This document shows positions 9,627-19,050 of a stretch of DNA of 64,000 nucleotides, one piece after another. Position 1 is the first letter of the stretch, and each line of letters opens with the position of its first letter. Both the position numbers and the translations under genes were made by a program. Below the pieces are notes generated by a model. It ran no database searches. It was not told the DNA's origin and saw nothing but the letters and a program-made list of their open reading frames with translations. The DNA is from Nocardia niigatensis NBRC 100131 (lineage in GTDB: Bacteria; Actinomycetota; Actinomycetes; Mycobacteriales; Mycobacteriaceae), in assembly GCF_000308655.1 (NCBI RefSeq), contig NZ_BAGC01000002.1, positions 1 through 64,000 of the forward strand, given 5' to 3'.

Positions 9627-11171
9627 GTGAGCACCACCGCCGACAGACTCGCCGACCTTCGACATAAGCTCGACCTCGCGAGGGAGCCGGCGGGAGATGC
9701 GGGAATCGCCAAGCGGGCCAGCAAGGGAATTCCCTCGGCCCGCGACCGCATCGAGATGCTGCTGGATCCCGGGACTTTCGTGGAAGTCGGTGCGCTGGTG
9801 CGCAATCCGGGCGACAAGACCGCCCTCTACGGGGATGGCGTGGTCACCGGCCACGGCCTGGTGGAGGGCCGCCCGGTGGCCGTCTTCTCGCACGATCAGA
9901 CCGTCTACGGCGGTTCGGTCGGCGAGATGTTCGGCCGCAAGGTCGCGGGCATCATGGAATTCGCGGCCCGGGTGGGCTGTCCGGTGGTCGGCATCAACGA
10001 CTCCGGCGGCGCCCGCGTGCAGGAGGCGGTGACCTCGCTGGCCTGGTACGCCGAGCTGGGCCGGCGGCAGGAACCGTTGTCCGGCTTGGTGCCTCAGATC
10101 TCCATGATCCTGGGCAGCTGCGCGGGCGGCGCGGTCTACGCGCCGATCAATACCGACGTGGTGGTGGCCACCGAAGACGCCTACATGTTCGTCACCGGGC
10201 CCAAGGTGATCCGTGAGGTGACCGGTGAGGACGTCAGCCTCGAGGAGCTCGGCGGCGCGAATTCCCAAGCCCAGTACGGCAATATCCACCACGTCGCCAA
10301 GGGCGAGCCGGCCGCCTTCGAGTGGGTGCGCGAGTACCTCAGCTATCTACCGTCGAGTTGCAAAGAGCAGCCGCCGGTGGTGAATCCCGGTCTGGAACCC
10401 GAGATTACGGATTCGGACCGGGAACTCAACGGCATCGTGCCCGACGCCGACAATGCCGGCTACGACATGTACGACATCCTGCTCCGGATTTTCGACGACG
10501 GCGCGTTCCACGAATTCGGTGAGGCCGCCGGACGGAACGTGATCTGTGGTTTCAGCCGCGTGGATGGCCGCAGCGTCGGTGTGGTCGCCAATCAGCCGCT
10601 GGTCTACGCCGGTGCGCTCGACGCCCGCGCCTCCGACAAGGCCGCGCATTTCGTGCGGCTCTGCGACGCCTTCGAGATCCCGCTGGTCTTCGTCGTCGAC
10701 ACCCCGGGCTTCCTACCCGGAGTGGAGCAGGAGAAGATCGGCGTCATCAAGCGCGGCGGCCGTTTCATCTTCTCCTTCGTGGAGGCCACGGTTCCGAAGG
10801 TCACCGTGGTCATTCGCAAGTCCTATGGCGGTGGCTATGCGGTCATGGGGTCGAAACAGCTGGGCGCGGATGTGAATCTGGCCTGGCCCACCGCCCGGAT
10901 CGCGGTGATGGGCGCGGAGAGCGCGGTGTCGCTGATCGGCGCCAAGACCCTGGACGCGGCCCCGGAGCAGCAGCGCGCGGCCATGCGTCAGCAGATGGTC
11001 GACTTCTACAATGCCACGGTCGCGACGCCGTGGGTGGCGGCCGAGCGCGGCTATATCGACGCGGTCATCGAACCCGCCACCACCCGGCTGGAAATTCGGC
11101 GGGCGCTGCACCTGTTACGCGACAAGAGAATTCCCCGCAACCCCCGTAAACATCATCTGCTGCCGCTGTAA
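9627..11171 (+). CDS. accD4: Acyl-CoA carboxylase carboxyltransferase AccD4
   Basis: A 514-residue carboxyltransferase beta subunit that, in complex with a biotinylated AccA3-type subunit, carboxylates the long acyl-CoA used as the alpha branch by Pks13. The GTG at 9627 has AAAGGAG (9616-9622) in front. The N-terminal half contains [10 protein letters not shown] and the oxyanion-forming [11 protein letters not shown]; the C-terminal half contains [11 protein letters not shown] and [12 protein letters not shown]. This is the crotonase-like duplicated fold of the family. It lies 51 bases after pks13 and completes the conserved fadD32-pks13-accD4 unit. No biotin-carboxylase gene is in the window, so that partner must be encoded elsewhere. 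Confidence 0.95.
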   Translation: MSTTADRLADLRHKLDLAREPAGDAGIAKRASKGIPSARDRIEMLLDPGTFVEVGALVRNPGDKTALYGDGVVTGHGLVEGRPVAVFSHDQTVYGGSVGEMFGRKVAGIMEFAARVGCPVVGINDSGGARVQEAVTSLAWYAELGRRQEPLSGLVPQISMILGSCAGGAVYAPINTDVVVATEDAYMFVTGPKVIREVTGEDVSLEELGGANSQAQYGNIHHVAKGEPAAFEWVREYLSYLPSSCKEQPPVVNPGLEPEITDSDRELNGIVPDADNAGYDMYDILLRIFDDGAFHEFGEAAGRNVICGFSRVDGRSVGVVANQPLVYAGALDARASDKAAHFVRLCDAFEIPLVFVVDTPGFLPGVEQEKIGVIKRGGRFIFSFVEATVPKVTVVIRKSYGGGYAVMGSKQLGADVNLAWPTARIAVMGAESAVSLIGAKTLDAAPEQQRAAMRQQMVDFYNATVATPWVAAERGYIDAVIEPATTRLEIRRALHLLRDKRIPRNPRKHHLLPL

Positions 11172-11258
11172 TCGCGCAAGACCGTTGCACACCGCCCCAC
11201 CATGTGAAAACATCTCATTTCAATTTAGCTCGGCAATGAGAGTTGGGGCGTAGAGCTT

Positions 11259-11735
11259 ATGGCTACCCATCGAATTCGAAACACGCTCATCGGCAGCGCG
11301 GCGACCGCCGCTACGGCCCTCGCGGTCATATCGGCCGCGCCGGCCGCGGACGCGCAGGTCACCGGTCTGTCGGCCGGCACCGGTCTGGCGCACGTCAACA
11401 CCACGTACAACCTCACCGCCTCCGTCGGCGGCAGCACCGCGGGCACCCAGGTCGGTTTCTGGGTCGGGGATCCGTCCGGCGGCGCCCCGGCCTACCTGGG
11501 CGCCTTCCCCGTGGACTCCACGGGCCATGCCACCGCCCCCTGGACCCCGACCACGGCCGGCACCTACAAGATCATCGCGAGTGACGACGGCAGCAACACC
11601 AGCAGTAATGCCCAGACCATCGGCATCAGCGTCACCGCGGTTCCGGTCGGCGGCATGGGCACCGGCAGCGCCTCGAAGATTCCGATCATCGGCGGCCTGC
11701 TGAGCAACCTGCTCAGCCAGTTCGGCCTCGTCTGA
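11259..11735 (+). CDS. Small secreted protein with one Ig-like beta domain
   Basis: 158 residues. Residues 1-32 form a signal peptide (hydrophobic Ala-rich core, cleavage likely after DAQ or ADA), with no lipobox. Residues 40-125 read as a beta-sandwich of the bacterial Ig-like type (alternating Thr/Val strands, then TTAGTYKIIASDDG). The last 30 residues are Gly/Ser-rich and end in a short hydrophobic helix (IIGGLLSNLLSQFGLV). I do not recognise the family. It follows accD4 by 87 bases and is followed by a hairpin terminator. Its place in the mycolate locus suggests a cell-surface role, but nothing in the sequence shows one. Confidence 0.75.
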   Translation: MATHRIRNTLIGSAATAATALAVISAAPAADAQVTGLSAGTGLAHVNTTYNLTASVGGSTAGTQVGFWVGDPSGGAPAYLGAFPVDSTGHATAPWTPTTAGTYKIIASDDGSNTSSNAQTIGISVTAVPVGGMGTGSASKIPIIGGLLSNLLSQFGLV

Positions 11736-11759
11736 CCCCGATTCCCTCCGTCTGAAGCC

Positions 11760-11786
11760 GAGCCGTGTCCCGCTCGCGGACGGCTC
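11760..11786 (+). terminator. Hairpin terminator after the Ig-like gene
   Basis: GAGCC and GTCC on the left pair with GGAC and GGCTC on the right, with a 2-base bulge and a 7-base loop. It lies 25 bases after the stop at 11735. There is no T tract, as is usual for high-GC terminators. Confidence 0.55.
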
Positions 11787-11853
11787 CTCCGGACGGCTCG
11801 CCGATTGCGCTGAATCTATCGGGTGCCCCGTACATATGTGAGAGCCTTCAGCT

Positions 11854-12060
11854 ATGAGTACCTCACCGATGGCGCTACTCGAAGGCGGGCCGGATGGCCT
11901 CGAAACGCGGATCGTCCCGATCACGCCACCGGGCGTCGAGCTGCGAGTGGCATTCGGGGGCGGGTACGAGCGGTTCAAAGTGACGCCACGCTGGCAGGAG
12001 ACCCCCGAGGGCAGCCTGCCCGTCTACGAGTGGGTGGCACACGTGGACGCCAAACGGTAG
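11854..12060 (+). CDS. DUF5988-like small protein
   Basis: 68 residues. The pattern LLEGGP near the N-terminus, a central GGGYERF and a C-terminal LPVYEW recalls the DUF5988 family of very short actinobacterial proteins, whose role is unknown. The assignment is from memory of the family pattern. The protein has no signal peptide or membrane segment. It lies between the Ig-like gene and the convergent emb gene, closed by a strong bidirectional hairpin. Codon use is ordinary for the region. It may be a regulatory or binding peptide; no function can be claimed. Confidence 0.6.
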   Translation: MSTSPMALLEGGPDGLETRIVPITPPGVELRVAFGGGYERFKVTPRWQETPEGSLPVYEWVAHVDAKR

Positions 12061-12089
12061 CGGCCGGAATTCCCAGCAGCCAGCAAAGC

Positions 12090-12119
12090 GTGGCCGCCCG
12101 CATGCTCGCGGGCGGCCAC
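12090..12119. terminator. Bidirectional terminator between the DUF5988-like gene and emb
   Basis: A perfect 12-bp stem: GTGGCCGCCCGC (12090-12101) pairs with GCGGGCGGCCAC (12108-12119) around a 6-base loop. It sits between two convergent genes. Confidence 0.85.
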
Positions 12120-12139
12120 CGATCAGCGTGTTTCCCGGG

Positions 12140-15100
12140 TCAGAAGACCCGCATCTTGCCCGGTGACCAGAACCCGGAGCGGGTCACCACATGGGTGTCC
12201 ACCTGCGCGGGCTTGGGGAACTTGGCCTTGGCCGGATCGGTCGGATCCGGGTAGAAGGGCTCGTACTGCTCCAGGGAACCCCAGTCGCGGGCGTAGTTGT
12301 CCTTCAGATAGGTCGGCACCGTCTTGGACGCCGACAGCATCTCCGCCCAGCCCAGCGGACCACCGAATTCCTCGGCCTGCCAGGTATTCGTGGAGCTGAT
12401 GGCCAGCGGCCGGTCGGGCAGGATGCGGTACTTGGGCGCCGCGTCCACCACGCCGTTGCGGTGATCGAACGGGTGCTGGCACGGGAACTGCAGGCCCACG
12501 GCCCAGTCCAGCAGGATCGGCTGGGTGGAACCCAGCAAGCTGTTGAGCGATACCAGCTTCGGCACCCGCGGCGGGGTGAAGGCCAGCCACTGGTCGCCGA
12601 TCAGGATCGGGTCGCGCGCGTAGATGCGGACCGCGTCGGCGTCGTCGGGCAGCGCCGAGCGCGGGATGCGCAGGTTGCGCCAGGACGGGGCCGGGCCGAC
12701 GTCCAGCGGTCGGAACTTGTCGAGGTAGGTGACGGTGCCGTCCGCGTTGTGGTGGCCGTACTCCAGGAAGATGTCCTGGCCGTAGGTCATATTGCCGGTG
12801 TCGTCGAACGACATCACGCGCCCGGCCGCCGAGATCACGATCAGCGGTGAGTCGTCCGAGCGGGCCGGCAGCTGGTACCAGCTGGAGGTGAGCTCGGCGG
12901 GCTGCTGCACGCCGTCCTGGTAGCTGCCCATCACCGGGGTGGTGGCCGGGTCCAGGCCGAAGGGCAGGGCCACGGTGGACCCGTTCACGCCCTGCGCGCC
13001 CTTACCGCCGCCGGTGCCGGCGTTCTGGCCCTTCTCGAAGGCCGGGCCGACGGTCTGGGTGGAGGTGTTGCCGGTGCCCGGCTTCACCTCGACGCTGTCG
13101 GCGTCCAGCTTGTCGGCGACACCGTTGGGGGAGAAGCCGACCGGGCTTTCCCCGGCCAGCGGATCGCCGTTCTGCGGCGGGTGGGCCGGGTCGGGGATCG
13201 GGGTCAGGTTGCCGCTGTTGACATCCCCCTCGACCAGCACGTCATTGGCGAGCCCGCAGGTCTTGCCGGTGACCGCGTCGATATTGGACCGGGCCAGCGA
13301 GTACGCCGGGTACTGCTGCACCGCGCCCTTGAGCAGCGACACCACCTCGAAGAGCACCATGAGCGCGGCGACCACGGTGAGCGGGATGGCCGCGAACTTG
13401 CGGACCCGCCTGCCGCGTTCGGTCTTCCCGTTCGCCATCGGCTTGGCGTAGCCCTCGCGCAGCGACTGCCAGGCCACCACGGCCAGCGCCAGCCCGAACA
13501 GCACCAGCATCAGGGTGTTGGACTGGAAGCCGTGCAGCGAGACGGTCTTGTCGTACCACGGCACGCCGTAGCTGGAGACGTACCAGTAGCCGTTGATGCC
13601 GGAGAAGGCGACGGCGAGGGTGAAGAGCAGCCCGGCCAGGAACACCGACCGGTTCTTGCGGGAGCGAAGCGCGGTGGCGGATACCGCGACCGCGGTCACC
13701 GCCGCCAGCGAGCCCGCGATGCCCGCGTACGAACCGAAGTGGTGGGTCCACTTGGTCGGGTTGAACATCATGAAGAAGATGGTTCCGAAGACCACGCCCA
13801 TGAGCCGCCAGGTCGGCGCGCTCGCGATGCCCGGCACCTGCCGCCGGCGCAGCAGCACCAGCATGGTGGTGATCAGGCACAGGATCATGAGCAGGAACGC
13901 GAAGCGGCGGGCCAGCGAGCCGTCCACGGTCTCGACGAACAGGTAGTAGTAGCGCAGATAGTCCTCGTACCAGGCCAGATTCGGCCCGGTGACCTGCCGA
14001 ACCCGGTTGGCCTCCATGATCCCGGCGAAGGTCTGGTCGGCGAAAACGGCCACCAGCACCAGGAATCCGGCCGCCGCGATGGGGGCGAGGAGGGCCAGAT
14101 CGCCGAACTGCCGGCGTCGTCGCACCACGATCCGCACCAGCGGCCGGATGCCCGCGAGCAGTGCCGCGACACACATCAGACCGGTCGGCGCGGCCGCCAG
14201 CGTGAACGCCGCCACCAGCACCGCGACCGCGGCGGGCAGCAGGCGCGAGGTGGCGATGGCCCGCTCGATGGACACCCAGGTGAGCAGCGCGCCCAGGGCC
14301 ACGATCGGCTCCGAGCGCAGGCCGTTGTCGTAGGGCAGCCAGAAGGCCAGGAACACCAGGCCGCCGGTCCACAGCGCGACCTGGGACTTCGCCACCGCGT
14401 TGCCCAGGCGCGGGACGACCTCGCGGCTGATCACCAGCCAGCACAGGATGCCGCAGAGCAGTGCGGGGATTCGCACCCACGGGCTGGCGGTGGAGATCTC
14501 GGCGAACGCCTGGATGACGTAGTAGTACCAGCCGAACGGTGCCTCGGGGACGCCGAACCAGCGGAAGTAGTTGGCCAGGTAGCCGGCGTGCGGGGCGGCC
14601 CGCACCATGGTCAGGATGTAGCCGTCGTCGGAGGTGTTGGCGCCCACGAAGTGCCACAGCAGCAGGGTGCCGATGATGCCGCCGTCCGCCCAGGTCGGCT
14701 TCAGCCAGTGCGCCGGCAGGATGCGCCGGTGCCCGCGGCCGTCACTGGTGTCGAGCACCGCGAGCGCGCCCATGGCCAGCAGGGTCAGCAGCACCGCGGC
14801 GATGATGGCGACCAGCTTGATGACCGTCGGCGAGGAGGAGAATCGGGAGTCCACGGTCATGTGGAACGAAAGACCCTCCGGCACGCCGCCTTTCATATCG
14901 GTGAACACGCCGACCACCTGGGGGCGCAGATCGCCGAGCAGGCGGCCGTCGACGGGCGCGGTCACCATTTCCCGCCCGCCGTCGGCGGTGGGCTTCTCCA
15001 CGGTGCGGGTGACGCCCTCGAAATTGGCGTAGGTCTGGGTGCTGTCGGAGGTGATGACCAGCCGCGAGCACTCGTTCATCTCCGCGCGGGTGGCGGTGGC

Positions 15101-15499
15101 CACCACGGCATTCCGGTCCAGCACGTCCACGCTCTCGCCGGAGACGCGGACGAACAGAGCCTCGAGGTCGGCGCCCTTGCCCTGCGGCGGCGCCGTTGCC
15201 AGCAGGATGCCGCCGCGCGGATCCAGTTGCCGGACCGCCGCACACGGGATGGTGGCGTTCGCGTCGACGGGCACCTGCGACATCAGCGCCGCCTGTACCG
15301 GATCGAGCGAACCGCCCTGCGGCCAGCTCACCTCCGCCTGGGTCTGCTGCACCGGCAGGAACGGTGTCGCCAGCGCGAACAGCGCACCGAGCACGCCGGC
15401 GACGATCGCTATGAGCTTCGCGATGCGGAAATCGCGCGGTGTCGCGGGGGCGGTCGCCGGGGGATTCGGCTTTGTCAGTACAGCGGAGGCGTCTGGCAC
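12140..15499 (-). CDS. emb: Arabinosyltransferase Emb, second copy
   Basis: An 1119-residue GT-C arabinofuranosyltransferase that adds arabinose from decaprenyl-phosphoryl-arabinose to the growing arabinan. The GTG at 15499 is preferred because GGGGGAG lies upstream; an in-frame GTG at 15628 would add 43 basic residues and lacks a ribosome site. There is one N-terminal membrane helix, a periplasmic domain, the conserved DDGYILTM segment with the GT-C aspartates, about 12 more helices, and a long C-terminal periplasmic domain ending in SGFWSPGKMRVF. It lies 170 bases after the other emb gene on the same strand, so they probably share a transcript. At the site matching Met306 of M. tuberculosis EmbB this protein has Val342. 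Whether it corresponds to EmbA, EmbB or EmbC cannot be settled by eye. Confidence 0.95.
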   Translation of the reverse strand: MPDASAVLTKPNPPATAPATPRDFRIAKLIAIVAGVLGALFALATPFLPVQQTQAEVSWPQGGSLDPVQAALMSQVPVDANATIPCAAVRQLDPRGGILLATAPPQGKGADLEALFVRVSGESVDVLDRNAVVATATRAEMNECSRLVITSDSTQTYANFEGVTRTVEKPTADGGREMVTAPVDGRLLGDLRPQVVGVFTDMKGGVPEGLSFHMTVDSRFSSSPTVIKLVAIIAAVLLTLLAMGALAVLDTSDGRGHRRILPAHWLKPTWADGGIIGTLLLWHFVGANTSDDGYILTMVRAAPHAGYLANYFRWFGVPEAPFGWYYYVIQAFAEISTASPWVRIPALLCGILCWLVISREVVPRLGNAVAKSQVALWTGGLVFLAFWLPYDNGLRSEPIVALGALLTWVSIERAIATSRLLPAAVAVLVAAFTLAAAPTGLMCVAALLAGIRPLVRIVVRRRRQFGDLALLAPIAAAGFLVLVAVFADQTFAGIMEANRVRQVTGPNLAWYEDYLRYYYLFVETVDGSLARRFAFLLMILCLITTMLVLLRRRQVPGIASAPTWRLMGVVFGTIFFMMFNPTKWTHHFGSYAGIAGSLAAVTAVAVSATALRSRKNRSVFLAGLLFTLAVAFSGINGYWYVSSYGVPWYDKTVSLHGFQSNTLMLVLFGLALAVVAWQSLREGYAKPMANGKTERGRRVRKFAAIPLTVVAALMVLFEVVSLLKGAVQQYPAYSLARSNIDAVTGKTCGLANDVLVEGDVNSGNLTPIPDPAHPPQNGDPLAGESPVGFSPNGVADKLDADSVEVKPGTGNTSTQTVGPAFEKGQNAGTGGGKGAQGVNGSTVALPFGLDPATTPVMGSYQDGVQQPAELTSSWYQLPARSDDSPLIVISAAGRVMSFDDTGNMTYGQDIFLEYGHHNADGTVTYLDKFRPLDVGPAPSWRNLRIPRSALPDDADAVRIYARDPILIGDQWLAFTPPRVPKLVSLNSLLGSTQPILLDWAVGLQFPCQHPFDHRNGVVDAAPKYRILPDRPLAISSTNTWQAEEFGGPLGWAEMLSASKTVPTYLKDNYARDWGSLEQYEPFYPDPTDPAKAKFPKPAQVDTHVVTRSGFWSPGKMRVF

Positions 15500-15668
15500 G
15501 GTTGCTGATCGTAGCTCCCCCGCCTCCCCGAATCTTGGCGCACGGCTAAGAGCCGCGGTCAGTTCTGCGCGCGTGCCGACGGTCGGGCGCCGAACCGATT
15601 TTGGACGTACCCGACGAGTTGCCCTCACCTAGCGAAATCAGTCGTCACCTTTCAACGAGCGTTGCTGG

Positions 15669-18600
15669 TCATCGAGTCCTGATGGGCGAATCCGTGGCCA
15701 GGCCGGAACGGGACTGGACGGTCACGTCCAAGGTCGGGGTGGAATTCGCATCCGGGGCATAAGGGGTGAACTTCTCGAGCGAGCCCCAGTCCCGGGCCCA
15801 GTCGTGCTTCAGGTAGCTCGGCCGGGTCTCGGACTTCAGCAGCAATCCCGTCCAGCCCAGTGGACCGCCGCCGATGTCGTCCTGCCAGGCATTGGAGGCG
15901 TCCTGGCCCACCCGGTCCGGCAGGATGCGCCACTCGGGGACTTCGGCCACGCCGTCGTGGTGGTCGAAGGGGCGCTGGCACGGGAAGGCGAGACCGACGT
16001 GCCAGTCCTCCAGCACCGGAGCGCTGTCGCCGACAAGGGAATTCAGCGTCTCCAGCCTGGGCAGCCGGGGCGGGGTGACGGCCAGCCACTGGCGCGGGGT
16101 GATGTCGGCGTCGTTGAGAACCAGGCGAATCGCGTTGGCGCCCGCGGGAATCTGATCCAGCGGGACGCGCAGGTTGCGCCAGGACGGGCTCGGCCCGATA
16201 TCGATGGGCCGGATCCGGCCGGTGTTCGTGACGGTGCCCTGGGCGTCGCGGGTGCCGTACTCGACGAACAGGTCCTGCCCGTAGCTCTCCACGCCGTCCT
16301 TGTTGAAGGACCGGATGCGGCCCGCGGCCGTCACCACCAGCACCTGGTAGGCGGGGTCGTCGCGGACGCTGTTCAGCTTCTCGGCGTTGTACCACTGCGT
16401 GGTGAGCTTCGAAACCTGCTGCTCGCCATCGGTGTAACTGCCCTCGACGGGGGTCTTGGCCGGGTCCAGCCCGAAGGGCAGGGCGACCGAGCTGCCGTTG
16501 ATGCCGGCCTCCTCGCTCTTCCCGCCGCCGGTGCCCGCGCCCGTGGTCTTGGACGTCTTGTTGCCGGACTTCTCGTTCACCGAGTTGGCGCCGCCGGTGA
16601 CGGTCTCCTCGGCGTCCGCGGTGAGGTCGGAGGCGACGCCGTTGGGGGTGAATCCGGCGTTCTCGGCGGACAGCCCGTCGGCGTCGGATCCGGTCCACGG
16701 GCGCAGCAGCGAATCCGCGGTATCGGTCTCCACCAGCACCTCATTGGCCAGCGCGCACGAATCACCCTTCAGCGCACGCAGATTCGACTGCGCGATGGAG
16801 TAGGCCGGGTACTGGCCGACGGCCGCCTTGGCCAGCGACAGCACCTCGAACAACACCAGCGCGGCCGCCGCGATGGTCAGCGGCATGCTGGCGAACTTGT
16901 CGAAGCCGCGCACCGGCTTCGGCCGCGTGTGCGGCTCGCGGAAGTGCTGGTAGGCGGCGATGAGCACGCACAGCACCGCGAGGCCGAGGAACAGCGTGGA
17001 GAAGCCCTTGCCCGCGATCAGCGGCGCCTTGTCGAACCACGGCACGCCATAGCTGGACACGTACCACCAGCCGTTGGGTCCGGTGAAGGTCATGGCCAGC
17101 AGGAAGAACACCGCGGCGGCGAACAGCGTCCGGTTGCGCGGCGAGCGAATCCCGTTGACCCCCACCGCGACCGCGGCCAGCGCCGCCACCGATCCGGCCA
17201 GCCCGGCGTACACGCCGAAGTGGTGGGTCCACTTGGTGGGCGTGAACATCATGAGGAACAGCGACATGAAGACGATGCCCAGGATCCGCGCCGACGGCCC
17301 CCGCGAGGCGCCGGGGATGCGGCCGTTCTTGCGCAGCATCACCATCACGCACACGCCCAGGCTCAGCAGCATGGCCAGGATGCCGAAGCGCCGCGCCAGC
17401 GAGCCGTCAGGGGAGAGCATGAGCAGCGAGTCCCAGCGGGTGCGCTCGTCGAACCAGGCCACATTGGGGCCGATGAGTTTGCGCACCCTGGTCGCCTCCA
17501 TGACCGAGGCGAGGGTCTGGTCGGCGAAAACGACCACCAGCACCAGGGTTCCGGCGGCCACGCCGGGCGCCAGCAGCGCGCCGTAGCGCAGCAGCCACGA
17601 CCCCGGTCCCTTCGCGCGCTTGATGACGATCATGAGCACCGGCCGCGCGCCCGCGATGAGCGCCGCGATGCAGATGAGCCCGGTCGGCCCGGCGGCCAGG
17701 GAGAAGGCCGCGATCAGCACGCCCACGGCGGCGGGCAGCAAACGCCCGGTGGCGATGGCCCTTTCGATGGAGCACCAGGTCAGCAGCGCGCCCGCGGCGA
17801 TGAGCGGTTCGGGGCGCAGGCCGTTGTCGTAGGGCATCCAGGCGGCCAGGAACATCAGTCCCGCGGTCCAGATGGCGATATTGTCGCGGCGCACCCGGGC
17901 GCCCAGGCGGGGCAGCACTTCCCGGCTGATCACCAGCCAGCACACGATGCCGGCCAGCAGCGCGGGCAGGCGCATCCACGGGCTGGAGTCGCTGATCCGG
18001 GTCATCCAGGCCAGCAGCTCGTACGGCCATCCGAAGGGCGCCTCGGCCACCCCGAACCAGCGGTAGTAGTTGGCCATGTAGCCCGAAACCTTCGAGGCCC
18101 GAGCCATATTCAGGATGTAGCCGTCATCGGAGGTGTTCGCGCCGATGATGTGCCACACCACCAGCGTGCCCAGCACCGCGACGTCGACGAGCCGCACCCG
18201 CCACCAGTGCGCGGGCAGGAACCGCCGCGGCTTGCGGCTGTCGGAGGTGTCCAGCAGATGCAGCGCGTACAGGGCGAGCAGCGTGAACAGCACGGCCCCG
18301 AGCGTCGCGAGACGCTTGAGCCAGGACGGACTGGAGGTGAAGCGCGCGTCGATATCGACGGTGGCGGAGGCGTTCCCGAGCTGATCCCGCTTCAGATCGG
18401 TGAACAGGCCCACCACCTGCGGCCGGGTGTCGCCGCCGACCCGGCCGGTGAAGGCCGTGCCATCCTGGCGGTGGACGCCGGCGAATTCGACCCGGGTCTC
18501 GGTGGCGTCGGAGCGCACGGTGATCGCCGTGCAGTCCTGGATCTCCGCCACCGGCGCGCTGAGCAGCGGAATCAGCCGGGCCAGCACCGATACCGTGCGT

Positions 18601-18926
18601 CCCTTGCCGGATTCGTCGGTGACCTTGACGACCAGGCCCTTCGACTCGGCCTGCCCGGAGGCCGCGGGCACGGTCGAGAACAGCGTGCCGGTCGGCAGAT
18701 CCCGCAGCGCCGGGCACGGCAGTGTCACGTCCAGGCGCAACGGCACGTACGACACCAGCGGCGCCGCGACGTCGGTCGTATCCCCTTGGGGCCAATGCAG
18801 TGTCGGCCGATCCTGGTTGACCGGCAGGATCGGCGTGATCACCGCCAGCAGGAATCCGAGTAACCCGGACACCAGGGCGAGAAGGCGGATGCGGTGGAAC
18901 GCTCGGGAGTCTGCGCGCACGAGCAC
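15669..18926 (-). CDS. emb: Arabinosyltransferase Emb, first copy
   Basis: A 1085-residue paralogue of the preceding Emb with the same layout: N-terminal helix, periplasmic domain, GT-C motif in DDGYILNMARA, about 12 transmembrane helices, and a C-terminal periplasmic domain with carbohydrate-binding character (for example PSWRNLRVP, shared by both copies). It starts with GTG at 18926; a second GTG two codons later is possible. The residue matching EmbB Met306 is Met318 here, and the PTGL motif matching the Gly406 region is intact. It is first in the emb pair and divergent from a Ser/Thr kinase gene across 124 bases. In mycobacteria embC follows aftA; here a kinase pair and another membrane gene intervene. 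Confidence 0.95.
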   Translation of the reverse strand: MLVRADSRAFHRIRLLALVSGLLGFLLAVITPILPVNQDRPTLHWPQGDTTDVAAPLVSYVPLRLDVTLPCPALRDLPTGTLFSTVPAASGQAESKGLVVKVTDESGKGRTVSVLARLIPLLSAPVAEIQDCTAITVRSDATETRVEFAGVHRQDGTAFTGRVGGDTRPQVVGLFTDLKRDQLGNASATVDIDARFTSSPSWLKRLATLGAVLFTLLALYALHLLDTSDSRKPRRFLPAHWWRVRLVDVAVLGTLVVWHIIGANTSDDGYILNMARASKVSGYMANYYRWFGVAEAPFGWPYELLAWMTRISDSSPWMRLPALLAGIVCWLVISREVLPRLGARVRRDNIAIWTAGLMFLAAWMPYDNGLRPEPLIAAGALLTWCSIERAIATGRLLPAAVGVLIAAFSLAAGPTGLICIAALIAGARPVLMIVIKRAKGPGSWLLRYGALLAPGVAAGTLVLVVVFADQTLASVMEATRVRKLIGPNVAWFDERTRWDSLLMLSPDGSLARRFGILAMLLSLGVCVMVMLRKNGRIPGASRGPSARILGIVFMSLFLMMFTPTKWTHHFGVYAGLAGSVAALAAVAVGVNGIRSPRNRTLFAAAVFFLLAMTFTGPNGWWYVSSYGVPWFDKAPLIAGKGFSTLFLGLAVLCVLIAAYQHFREPHTRPKPVRGFDKFASMPLTIAAAALVLFEVLSLAKAAVGQYPAYSIAQSNLRALKGDSCALANEVLVETDTADSLLRPWTGSDADGLSAENAGFTPNGVASDLTADAEETVTGGANSVNEKSGNKTSKTTGAGTGGGKSEEAGINGSSVALPFGLDPAKTPVEGSYTDGEQQVSKLTTQWYNAEKLNSVRDDPAYQVLVVTAAGRIRSFNKDGVESYGQDLFVEYGTRDAQGTVTNTGRIRPIDIGPSPSWRNLRVPLDQIPAGANAIRLVLNDADITPRQWLAVTPPRLPRLETLNSLVGDSAPVLEDWHVGLAFPCQRPFDHHDGVAEVPEWRILPDRVGQDASNAWQDDIGGGPLGWTGLLLKSETRPSYLKHDWARDWGSLEKFTPYAPDANSTPTLDVTVQSRSGLATDSPIRTR

Positions 18927-19050
18927 CGACTCTATAGACAGCCGTTCGCCGCTTCGAAGAGGCTGACCTGTAGCCGAATCGGCGGATGTCCGTCAGGATG
19001 GTTGTTATCCGAACCGGGCGTGGGGCCGGGCCGGAAGACAAAGAGGAAGC

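Noticed and set aside
2484..10292. A minus-strand open frame of about 2600 codons over fadD32, pks13 and accD4
   Set aside because: It is the mirror of strongly supported genes; its product is His/Arg/Gly/Val-rich with no domain, and such long antisense frames are common in high-GC codon use.
13181..18863. Plus-strand open frames of about 775 and 1019 codons over the two emb genes
   Set aside because: They are complementary-frame shadows with Arg/Gln/His-rich, domain-free products and no ribosome site.
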